The notes beneath the pieces are model-generated. The model was not told where the DNA came from and searched no databases. It saw only the letters and a list, made by a program, of their open reading frames with translations. A program made the translations under genes and the position numbers. Of a stretch of 64,000 nt of DNA, positions 56,001 through 62,505 are shown one piece after another (positions within the stretch are counted from its first letter, which is position 1; each line of letters starts with the position of its first letter). The stretch is from contig JAWKMZ010000003.1 of assembly GCA_041391965.1 (NCBI GenBank), positions 186,001 through 250,000 on the forward strand, read 5' to 3'. The stretch is from JAWKMZ01 sp041391965 (GTDB lineage Bacteria > Bacteroidota > Bacteroidia > Flavobacteriales > Flavobacteriaceae).

Positions 56001-56796
56001 CATCATCTTTAGAATATTCGTCAACAATTTTGCACAGGAAGAGCGTAAATATTTTGTTGAAAGCGTTGGGTTTGTCAGAAACAACATTGTGTCTTAGTAT
56101 TTCTAAGAAACGATTAAAAATAAAACTACTGTCTTCTTGTTTTAAAACCTTTAAATCATTTTTGGTCAGTGCTTTACTTTGAAACTCATAAGGCGTTACC
56201 CAACTATCGAAAATACCATTGGTTTTAGGTAGTTTGTTCCAACGCTCAAAGAAATCTTTTACATTTCCTGCTTGTCGGTAATCGTCTTCAATTTTTACAA
56301 TGATATTTTTAAACTCAATGTCGTTTGCTTGAAGTTGTGAAGCGTAAAGCATTAAAATATCAGCATCTTTATCTTGTTGGAAGTATGTAAAAAGTTGACC
56401 ACCGTTCTTTTCTAAATTTTTAAATTCTTTGTCAAATTCTGCTCCCCAAGTTTTACATTCAATCATTAGGTAAGCCGAGCCATCATCACGAGTTACCAAA
56501 ATATCCAATCGTCCACTTGTGCCATGTCCTGTTCTCCACGTTTTTTCTAAAACTATGTTTTGAGGTGGATAGCCCTTTTCTAAAAGTCTGTCAACGCATT
56601 CAAGTACCACCCAATTTTCAGCCTGAGAAAAATTTTGAGTTGTTTTACTTTCACCTTTTATTTTGTTGCCGAAATTGAAAGTTGAGTTTTCAAAATCGAT
56701 TTCAATGGCGTAATCATTGTATTTTTTGTGAAAAATTCCCGAAGTATTTTCTTTAGGTACAAATCCTAATGTCTGTATGTAGTCTTTGTAGTTCAT
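53083..56796 (-). CDS. Single-polypeptide restriction-methylation-specificity enzyme (type IIG-like)
   Basis: 1237 residues. An N-terminal nuclease of the type I R-subunit N-terminal kind has Asp98 (GRLDILV) and Glu113-x-Lys115 (LMIECKTWG), a PD-(D/E)xK site. A gamma-type N6-adenine methyltransferase follows, with motif I DYAAGSGHF (437-445) and motif IV NPPY (554-557). The last third (about 885-1237) holds two type I S-like target-recognition domains, joined by the coiled coil IEALEKQEQKAVEEVEKL and ending in a second helix. No DEAD-box translocase is present, so cutting should not need ATP-driven translocation. It should recognise a bipartite adenine site. Its ATG overlaps the controller's stop (TAATG). 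Confidence 0.87.
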   Translation of the reverse strand: MNYKDYIQTLGFVPKENTSGIFHKKYNDYAIEIDFENSTFNFGNKIKGESKTTQNFSQAENWVVLECVDRLLEKGYPPQNIVLEKTWRTGHGTSGRLDILVTRDDGSAYLMIECKTWGAEFDKEFKNLEKNGGQLFTYFQQDKDADILMLYASQLQANDIEFKNIIVKIEDDYRQAGNVKDFFERWNKLPKTNGIFDSWVTPYEFQSKALTKNDLKVLKQEDSSFIFNRFLEILRHNVVSDKPNAFNKIFTLFLCKIVDEYSKDDDDELEFQWLEGKDNHVSFQKRLTDLYGKGMRELLEKNVTDVSDEQLDKRFASIDAKYQEEFKQILTEIRLKKNNEFAIKEVFDDDSFEENAKVVKEVVQLLQEYQLRYNYRQQFLSDFFELLLTTGLKQESGQFFTPVPIARFIIKSLPLQEITAQKIEQGNKNDLLPTIIDYAAGSGHFLTESMEVVQQYLDNLVLADYKPETKKQIQGFQTVQFDWAEKYVYGVEKDYRLVKTAKVSCYLHGDGLAKVIHGDGLGDFATSKEFKDLLKETDKTYPQDNKQFDVIISNPPYSVSAFKGLMDEEKAKVGFDLYNRLTDQSSEIECLFIERTKQLLKDGGVAGVILPSSILSNTGIYTQTREILLKHFEILGIAELGSNTFMATGTNTVTLFLRRRNNADAYNVEEAIKKCFASMQDVTINGIEKPFAKYVAYVWDNISFEDYKTLLQKSPNKNVEQHEIYKEYTKKIKAKNEQELWTNILALEQDKILYFILAYPQKLVLVKTGEKNEEKRFLGYEFSNRRGSEGIHAIQRSKNIDECTQLYDADSFTNSKKASFYIYKAFLGEYDIELPENLQQNVSYHNLVDMFTFDRVDFEKNISLSAKKKVKIESKWDSLNIGDLIFEQPKSKIKVGTAKDSKSEDYLFFTSGESVLTYSEFLVENENIYLSTGGNAVVKYYNGKASYSTDTYAIRSKDNTNLKTKYLFYVLESIIHIINNHYFAGVGLKHLQKTDFRNIKIPLPPLDIQKKVVSEIEALEKQEQKAVEEVEKLKIEIVSNFIALKYESILLGDIVSFKNGLNYSRQSLGEVITIVGVGDFKEDFSPNPDKLEKIQIEGALSQDYELKPKDILVVRSNGSARLVGRFLFINELKDKTSFSGFTIRLRVNSKDIDSKFLCHYLKTDIVRNGLMKDSKGSNIKSLNQSLLSSIKIPLPPISEQKKMVVAIEKIETKIAELEKQIADIPKQKEKILKKYLE

Positions 56797-57119
56797 TAGA
56801 ATTTAATTTTTACTTGTTTCACATTTTTATTTCTCAGATATTTTGACTGACTTTCAGCTACCGTGAAAACAGCATCTGAGCATTCGTATTTATGAGCTTC
56901 TTCAACCAATTTATCAGCAACATATAGGTCTTTTAACTTCAAGTAATCTATTTCTAAAAATTTGGCAAGTGCTTCTAAACTGGCAAAGGGGAATTTTTTC
57001 TTTCCTGTTTCAATTTTAGAAATCTCGGTCATTATGATGCCGAAAGGTTGTCCAAATTCACTCTGATTTAATCCTCTTTTTTTTCTTTCAGTTCTCAAAA
57101 ACTCTCTAAAAATTGCCAT
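56796..57119 (-). CDS. XRE-type controller protein of the restriction-modification operon
   Basis: 107 residues with a Cro/CI helix-turn-helix at about 4-60 (RTERKKRGLNQSEFGQPFGI, EISKIETGKKKFPF). Small HTH proteins upstream of restriction genes commonly act as controllers that delay or limit expression. Here it is the first gene of the operon, coupled to the enzyme by TAATG, and its promoter carries an inverted repeat over the -7 box, which points to autorepression. The tail after residue 65 is not part of the known HTH. Confidence 0.88.
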   Translation of the reverse strand: MAIFREFLRTERKKRGLNQSEFGQPFGIIMTEISKIETGKKKFPFASLEALAKFLEIDYLKLKDLYVADKLVEEAHKYECSDAVFTVAESQSKYLRNKNVKQVKIKF

Positions 57120-57143
57120 TTTAGGTACTTGCTAAATTGTTAC

Positions 57144-57188
57144 TTGCCACTATATGGCAAATATAGTCAAGTTTTCTAGTTCTTCAAA
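57144..57188 (-). promoter_or_regulatory. Promoter and probable operator of the restriction-modification operon
   Basis: Reading leftward: TTTG (57188-57185), exactly 19 bases, then TATATTTG (57165-57158), an ideal Bacteroidota promoter. The inverted repeat TTGCCA-N5-TGGCAA (57144-57160) overlaps the last three bases of the -7 box and covers the expected start site. It lies 25 bases before the controller ATG. Confidence 0.8.
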
Positions 57189-57288
57189 TTTAATTGTCGT
57201 AAAGTGGAATAGTAAAAATAGTACTTTAGTATTTAGGAATTGTGCTTTTATAGGGAAGTACTGTGCTTCGTATCTATATAGCTATCGG

Positions 57289-57303
57289 GATTCTCGCAAT
57301 GAC
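57289..57303. repeat. Fragment resembling a dispersed GTCATTGCGAG-type intergenic repeat
   Basis: GATTCTCGCAATGAC (reverse complement GTCATTGCGAGAATC) is followed at 57304 by CTTCGACTATGCTTAGG and echoed at 57394-57413 by CTTCGACTAGCTCAGCATGA. A weaker form, CCTCACAATGAC, lies at 58683-58694. I recall such pieces as intergenic repeats in flavobacterial genomes, but their copy number cannot be tested in one window. The 314-base gap 57120-57433 holds no gene. Confidence 0.4.
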
Positions 57304-57323
57304 CTTCGACTATGCTTAGGGTA

Positions 57324-57363
57324 GGGAATAAAAAAACCATGAACTCTTTTGAATTCATGGCTT
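57324..57363 (-). terminator. Rho-independent terminator of the gene at 57434
   Basis: CCATGAA (57337-57343) pairs with TTCATGG (57354-57360), with a 10-base loop. On the minus strand the hairpin is followed by TTTTTTTATT. It lies 74 bases behind the stop at 57434. Confidence 0.8.
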
Positions 57364-57433
57364 TAGGGTTATTAAAAAATTGTGTGCTTAAGTGCTTCGA
57401 CTAGCTCAGCATGACACATAGCTCAGGATAGGC

Positions 57434-58429
57434 TTAATCGTAAATACGTACAAATGTTAAAGCGCTTATTTGTTTGTACTCTGGGCTTGTGGCACCAAAG
57501 ATTGCTTTGACAGCACGTTTGACAGCGGCATAGATGTCTATATAGCCTGTGCCCTCTTGATTGAAGAACTTGTTGCGTTCTACTATGGAGGTACTCCATT
57601 CGGCTTTGGATGTGCCTTCATTGCTGTTGCTTGCTACCATGGCATTTATTTTGACCGTTAAGGCTGCCGTAGTAAGCTCTGGAATGTTAGGCTTATACTC
57701 TGGTGTGCTGTTGAGCACTCCTACTAAACCTGATAGGTGTTGTATTTGCTCTGCAAAAGTAGTATGCGAAGCACTGATATGCTTATCATCGGCAGTTTCG
57801 GGCGTAATTTTAATGATACGCGCTCCTTGTATGTTTTTTACAAAGTGTTTTGCGGTTTTTACTACGCTTTTTGGTGCGCCAGAAGCTATAAGCTCGTTGA
57901 GGATACGTGTTGCCAATGTTTTGATATTGCTGTACACGTTACGTCGTTGAATTTTCTCATTGCTATTGGTTTGTTTGTTATCTCTAACGGTACCAATATA
58001 GGTATGTGCTTGTAGGTTTAACGCCTGTAGTGCTGTTATAAAAATAGCTTCTCTATTAGGGTTATACTTATCGCCATAACTCATGAGATAGTTAACGATT
58101 AGCTCTCCATTACGAATGTTTTTGGTAATATTGGATTCGTAATAGCGACCTGAAGGTTTTACCTTAAGGTTTTGGGGTTGGACTTGTTGAGGGCTTTCCT
58201 CTACTAAAGTGCTTTTTGCCAGCGATATGTTGTGCTTGGCAAGTAGGTTGGCAGGCATTTCTGCAGACCTTTTGATTAGTTCTTCTGCGGCTTGCGGATG
58301 GGAACCGTTGAGCATTTTTGTTCTCATAATCATAAGAATTGATTTAGGGCTTTCGTTATTTTGTCTGCTTGCACCACCCAACCAGCCATTTAAAAGTGGT
58401 ACAAGGGCATCTTTGTTACGGAATGGCAA
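57434..58429 (-). CDS. Orphan helical protein with internal duplication
   Basis: 331 residues; no family recognised. No signal peptide or membrane segment. Two halves (about 100-205 and 225-331) share a pattern: a Pro-Asn turn after a Tyr (GDKYNPNREAIFITALQAL and PEYKPNIPELTTAALTVKI), an Asn/Ser-rich loop (TNSNEK, SNSNEG), an Arg-Asn pair (QRRNVYSN, VERNKFFN), and a closing helix with a Gly-Ala turn (IASGAPKSVV, AIFGATSPEY). The start is a TTG at 58429; the same frame is open back to 58504 without an ATG, so the N-terminus may have been lost or begins at a rare codon. Own terminator; flanked by repeat-like sequence. Confidence 0.7.
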   Translation of the reverse strand: MPFRNKDALVPLLNGWLGGASRQNNESPKSILMIMRTKMLNGSHPQAAEELIKRSAEMPANLLAKHNISLAKSTLVEESPQQVQPQNLKVKPSGRYYESNITKNIRNGELIVNYLMSYGDKYNPNREAIFITALQALNLQAHTYIGTVRDNKQTNSNEKIQRRNVYSNIKTLATRILNELIASGAPKSVVKTAKHFVKNIQGARIIKITPETADDKHISASHTTFAEQIQHLSGLVGVLNSTPEYKPNIPELTTAALTVKINAMVASNSNEGTSKAEWSTSIVERNKFFNQEGTGYIDIYAAVKRAVKAIFGATSPEYKQISALTFVRIYD

Positions 58430-58797
58430 ATATTTTGCAATCCGAGATGTTTCGGTAAAAAAGGGTTGTTGTGAAAAAACTAACTTCGAAGTGTTTTGTG
58501 GTAGCTACTTTACTTGTTGTTAGGCTATTAAGTTACCACTTAACACCACGAATGTAGAAAATGGTTTTGATATTTCCAAATTTATTTTCGATTAAGTGTA
58601 TGATTTGTTCGACGAATGGTTATGGTGTAGCGTGGGGTGTTGAGGTGTGCGGCTGTTTTGATGCGATTGCTTGGTTGTGCCCCCTCACAATGACAACAGA
58701 ACTGGGGATTGTGATGATGCTTGTTTGTGGCGTAGATTAACAAGGGTTGGTATGTGGGTTTGTTTTTTACCGCAGTAGTTTGTTGTGTGTAGTTTAT
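58430..58797. other. 368-bp gap without a gene
   Basis: Bases 58430-58504 continue the reading frame of the orphan gene without an ATG. The rest shows a weak inverted repeat (GTGGTA at 58499-58504 and TACCAC at 58535-58540) and a piece like CCTCACAATGAC at 58683-58694. The plus strand from 58610 to 58790 is G/T-rich, as behind the minisatellite. No gene or clear promoter is seen. Confidence 0.45.
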
Positions 58798-59154
58798 TTA
58801 AATATTTTGCCCGAATGTTAATAGATTATTGTCAGGGTCAAGAACAGAAAACTCTTTTTGTCCCCAAGATTTAATTTCCAATTTTCCATTTGGATGAATT
58901 TCAGTCTGTTTTTCTAATAATGATTTATAAAATTTGTCAATATTATCAGTCCGAATGTAAACTTGCCCATAATTTTCTTTCGGGTTGAGTTCTTTAAATT
59001 CAAAGAAATGGATTTGGATTTGGTCTTTTTTTACCATCAGATAACCGTCAAAATTGGCACTCCCAAATTCCTTAAAACCTAATTGGTTTGTGTAAAATTC
59101 TCGAGTCACTTTTTTGTCACGCATTGGTAATTTTGGATTGATGTCTGTTAGCAT
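58798..59154 (-). CDS. VOC-fold protein (glyoxalase/bleomycin-resistance type)
   Basis: 118 residues forming two beta-alpha-beta-beta-beta modules: PKLPMRDKKVTREFYTNQLG then LMVKKDQIQIHFFEF, and YIRTDNIDKFYKSLLE then FSVLDPDNNLLTFGQ. The arrangement fits the bleomycin-resistance-like branch of the VOC superfamily, which binds drugs or acts on small molecules. The fold is clear; drug resistance is not implied by it. Single gene with no visible promoter consensus. Confidence 0.88.
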   Translation of the reverse strand: MLTDINPKLPMRDKKVTREFYTNQLGFKEFGSANFDGYLMVKKDQIQIHFFEFKELNPKENYGQVYIRTDNIDKFYKSLLEKQTEIHPNGKLEIKSWGQKEFSVLDPDNNLLTFGQNI

Positions 59155-59275
59155 ACTATTTTAGGTTTTTATTCTAATTGTTAATTGATAGTGTAATTAA
59201 AATACCGATTACGACGTGTATGATTTTTGACAATGAGTTTACATGCTCGCATACTTACAAAGATGCAAAACATTT

Positions 59276-59773
59276 TTATTTTTTTGTCCTAATCGGCCAG
59301 TCTTTAAAATGAGAATTTAGATTGATTGAGATTTTATTTTTTTCGATTCCGATTAGTTCTATTTTCTGGCAATTTTCTGGCGTTAATATTATTCTTTTTT
59401 TTAATCGATTAGATAGTTGGGTTAGAAATTCCATTAACTCTTTATGGTCATTAATTTCATTGAATTCATTTGGGTCGATATCGCATTCTATTTCGTTTTC
59501 ATCGAAGAAATGCGTATTTATTTGAATATTGCCTAAAAAAATATTTGCGGTATTATTACAGTCAATTTTATTATCCCAAAATTGAATTATTCGATCAAAT
59601 TTGATTTTTGTTTCCGTTTTTTGAGTAATCTCATCAAACCAATTTATTCTAAAATTTTCATTTATAAAGTCAACAAAAACTTTCCAATCGTTTCTGTTTG
59701 TACCTATAACATAAATATCTCGTAATGAACCATCACGTAGATAAATATCTTTATTTAATTCTTTCCAATTCAG
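59276..59773 (-). CDS. Orphan protein without an ATG start (possibly 5' damaged)
   Basis: A frame of 165 codons, starting at best with CTG (59773-59771) and ending in TAA (59278-59276). The translation is gene-like: L/M-NWKELNKDIYLRDGSLRD, then NDWKVFVDFINENF, NTANIFLGNIQINTHFFDE and LTPENCQKIELIG. It is acidic and soluble, with strand-helix alternation. It resembles small flavobacterial orphan proteins starting MNWKELN, some of which are immunity-like, but this is memory and not proof. No ATG, GTG or TTG stands near the start, and the frame stays open upstream to about 59830 in sequence that does not look coding. Either CTG is used or ATG was mutated. Confidence 0.55.
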   Translation of the reverse strand: MNWKELNKDIYLRDGSLRDIYVIGTNRNDWKVFVDFINENFRINWFDEITQKTETKIKFDRIIQFWDNKIDCNNTANIFLGNIQINTHFFDENEIECDIDPNEFNEINDHKELMEFLTQLSNRLKKRIILTPENCQKIELIGIEKNKISINLNSHFKDWPIRTKK

Positions 59774-59994
59774 TTTCGCGAATGTTTTACAACGGTTTTG
59801 TGTATGTTTTTTTTGCGTGGTTAAGCACCTAATTTAGTAAATACAAACTAAATTTACCTGATAAATTTATTATAATATTCAATTAATTTTTCAGTTGTTC
59901 CATAGTACCCATTTGGGGTTCACCATTTACTTTGCATTAGAGGATGGACCTCATTAAACCCTTGTAAGTTTTTGATGTACTGTAATGATATAGC
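59774..59994. other. Gap with a possible dispersed-repeat border (59780-59860)
   Basis: No gene. The segment around TTACAACGGTTTTGTGTATG and GCGTGGTTAAGCACCTAATT abuts the 5' end of the orphan gene exactly where its coding character begins. I associate this wording with intergenic elements repeated in flavobacterial genomes; there is no second copy in this window. Confidence 0.3.
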
Positions 59995-60534
59995 CTATTG
60001 GCTAATGGATAGCCTGTTGGTTAAATTGGAAATTAACCAAGTGCCATTATCTTTTATTAAACTTGCAAATTTCTGTGTTTTTTCATAGCTGTAATCGTCT
60101 GTTTGTATCGATAATTCTTCGGCGTGTGCAATTAAACCAAAATGAGGAACAAAAAAATCTTTGGCTGGTTTCCCTTCGAAAGTGACTGGAATATGCCCTA
60201 TTACTTTCATACTTTGTTTTTGGGCTTCCTCTATAATCACTTTAAAGGGTTCTTCATTTAACCAAGTATGTACCTTGATAAATTTATAGCCTTGTTTCTT
60301 TGGCAAAACGTACTGCATTTATTCCATTAGATGGGTTTTTAGCCATAGGAATGGATTCCTTTACACCAATAATTACAGAATTTTTAGGGGTTGATTTATC
60401 AATTGATTTGTAATAGCGTGGATTTTGGTTTCTTTTATTATTACTGTGCCATTTTTAATGACTTATTTTTTTGGGTGATTGGAATGACATTCACATTCTT
60501 TATAGCATAAGTAACACTCTCTTTTTGATTGTTT
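59995..60534 (-). pseudogene. Frameshifted and truncated amidohydrolase remnant
   Basis: Pieces of one metal-dependent amidohydrolase (imidazolonepropionase-like) lie in order in different frames. YAIKNVNVIPITQKNKSLKN and NGTVIIKETKIHAI (about 60534-60420) are the N-terminal beta-sandwich. SIDKSTPKNSVIIG and NPSNGINAVRFAK follow after a frame change. After one extra base near 60318 comes KQGYKFIKVHTWLNEEPF, VIIEEAQKQSMKVIGHIP and FGLIAHAEEL (to 59995), the barrel with its metal His residues. Much between the second and third part is missing, and the C-terminal half ends early in SNLTNRLSISQ. At least two frameshifts and one deletion make it non-functional. The intact part, 59995-60318, reads as a 107-codon frame. 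Confidence 0.75.
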
Positions 60535-60695
60535 TTTTAATTTGAATTGTTTTGTGCCAAATTATCATGCTGATTGCCAAATATAAATACTAATAATCTA
60601 ACTATAAGTTATATATTTGAGTGTTACGAATCGCTAAAAGGTGAAAATTATTATATTGTTTTAAATAAGCTGGAAACCAAATTAAAAACTAAACA

Positions 60696-62258
60696 ATGAA
60701 AACCAAATTTCTTATTTTAAGCTATTTGCTCAGCAGCAGTTTAAGCTTTGCGCAATGCCCGCCAAGTGGACATTTTTATCTTTCTAACTCTCTTACCATT
60801 GAACAAAGTTGCAGCAATGTAAGTACAGACATTATTGATGTTATTGGTTCTGGTTTTTTATATTTTAAGCCCAATTATACCTTTAATAATAATGGTGTCG
60901 TACGTGTATATGACACAGGGAAAATTAGTATGGATAATACTTTTTATAATGCTGGCAGATTAGAGGTTTTTACTAATAACACAGGGGTTTCCGGAAGCAG
61001 TGATATTGCTATTGTAAGTACACAATTTAATAATGCGCCTAATGGCTTGCTCAATAATAATGGCTACATATATTCAGGTAACAGTACCATCAATAATGAG
61101 GGTGTAGTAAACAACCACTCAACTATTGTTTTTTTTGAACAGAATCAAATTGTGAACAATAAAAGTGGTGCTCACTTTAATAATCTTACCCCAATTCCTG
61201 CTGCTTTAGGTAGCGTAAATTACTATGGCCCTTTCCATAACTTTGCAGGAGCAGCATTATACAATGCCATAGATGCGAAATTTCAAGCTGCCCAATTTAT
61301 AAATGAAGGTGTTGCAGACAATTACGGAATTTTTGAAGTCTATAAACCTAATAATTCTGTAAATGCTGGCACCTTTAATAATCTTGCAGACGGCAGTTTC
61401 ATGCTTAGACATAGTGTAACTTACAGTGGCAGCATCTTAAATAATACAGGCATTTTTAACAATGACGGTAATTTTACTACGGAGTCATTTACAAAATTTA
61501 TAAACAATGGCACTTTTAACAGAACCCAGCCTGGTGGAAAAACACTTGTAAATACGGGTACATTTATTAATAATAATACCTTGTATGACGCTGATGGTAG
61601 CAGCACTACCAACAATGGTGTTTGGGGCGGAAACAGCATCTTTCATGAAGGAAGCTTCATTAATGCAGGCACACTTAACCCTGGTGATGACGGGATAGGA
61701 ACTTACCATTTTAACAACGCTTATACCCACCAAAATACAGCAAATGCTAATTTTGAAATAGGCGGTAGCACTAACTATGACAGAGTAACGGCTGGTGCGG
61801 CAATTAACTTAAACGGTGGCACTTTAAACATTAATTTTGTGAACGGCTACGCTCCAACTACCGATGAGGACTACAGCATAATGACGGCAGCCAGCGGTGT
61901 GAGCGGTACGTTTACTACCGTAAATTTCCCTGCCGATTATCAAGATCATATGAAAGTGACTTATCTGCCAAATGCCGTAGTGGTTAATTATTCTACCACC
62001 ACACTTTCCACAAATGATGTGGATATGGTAAAAAATGAATTTCAATTATTTCCAAATCCTGCAAGCAAATCATTTCAGTTAAAAACGCCTACTGGTTTTA
62101 AATTTAGAAGCCTAAAAATAGTGGCTGTAAACGGAAAAATCTTAAAACAATTTAGCAGTACCCAAAATTCTTATAATATCTCTAATTTAGCTAAAGGCGT
62201 TTATTTTGTGCTCATAGAAGGTAGTGCTTCACAAAAATTAAAATTGATTAAACATTGA
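60696..62258 (+). CDS. Secreted Asn-rich repeat protein with type IX sorting domain
   Basis: 520 residues. Signal peptide 1-19 (ending SLSFAQ). Residues about 20-420 are made of irregular short repeats rich in N, G and F, with recurring F.N.G...N and GTFNN steps such as NNTGIFNNDGNFTT, likely a beta-helix as in adhesins. The last 75 residues (NEFQLFPNPASKSFQLKTP through GVYFVLIEG to KLKLIKH) are a type A C-terminal sorting domain, so it should leave by the type IX system and stay on or near the surface. No catalytic motif seen. TATATTTG at 60612-60619 could be a -7 box. Confidence 0.85.
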   Translation: MKTKFLILSYLLSSSLSFAQCPPSGHFYLSNSLTIEQSCSNVSTDIIDVIGSGFLYFKPNYTFNNNGVVRVYDTGKISMDNTFYNAGRLEVFTNNTGVSGSSDIAIVSTQFNNAPNGLLNNNGYIYSGNSTINNEGVVNNHSTIVFFEQNQIVNNKSGAHFNNLTPIPAALGSVNYYGPFHNFAGAALYNAIDAKFQAAQFINEGVADNYGIFEVYKPNNSVNAGTFNNLADGSFMLRHSVTYSGSILNNTGIFNNDGNFTTESFTKFINNGTFNRTQPGGKTLVNTGTFINNNTLYDADGSSTTNNGVWGGNSIFHEGSFINAGTLNPGDDGIGTYHFNNAYTHQNTANANFEIGGSTNYDRVTAGAAINLNGGTLNINFVNGYAPTTDEDYSIMTAASGVSGTFTTVNFPADYQDHMKVTYLPNAVVVNYSTTTLSTNDVDMVKNEFQLFPNPASKSFQLKTPTGFKFRSLKIVAVNGKILKQFSSTQNSYNISNLAKGVYFVLIEGSASQKLKLIKH

Positions 62259-62505
62259 ATTTATGCCACCTCTTCGTTTAGGACAACAAAAGTTTTACTA
62301 ATAACTTACTCAACGTTTTCCTTGATAGAAAATGTACTTGTTAATTAATTTTTAAAACTCGGCTTAATTATTTTCATATATCCTAAAATGGTTTTTCTCT
62401 TTCTATTATTTCATAATTTTTTTCCGGATACCGAATTCTTGTTCTACCATTTATAGGTAGCCACCCAATTATAGAAAGAGCTATCTATATGATTGCGGAC
62501 TTGAT

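Noticed and set aside
57561..57950. Plus-strand frames opposite the orphan gene at 57434-58429
   Set aside because: The minus-strand protein shows an internal duplication and a terminator at the proper place; the plus-strand frames show neither.
58798..59154. Bleomycin resistance gene
   Set aside because: The VOC fold is shared by many unrelated functions; no resistance-specific feature or mobile context with an integrase is seen.
52572..60695. A complete mobile element carrying the restriction system
   Set aside because: No integrase, transposase, tRNA target or flanking direct repeats are visible; only composition and decayed genes suggest an accessory segment.
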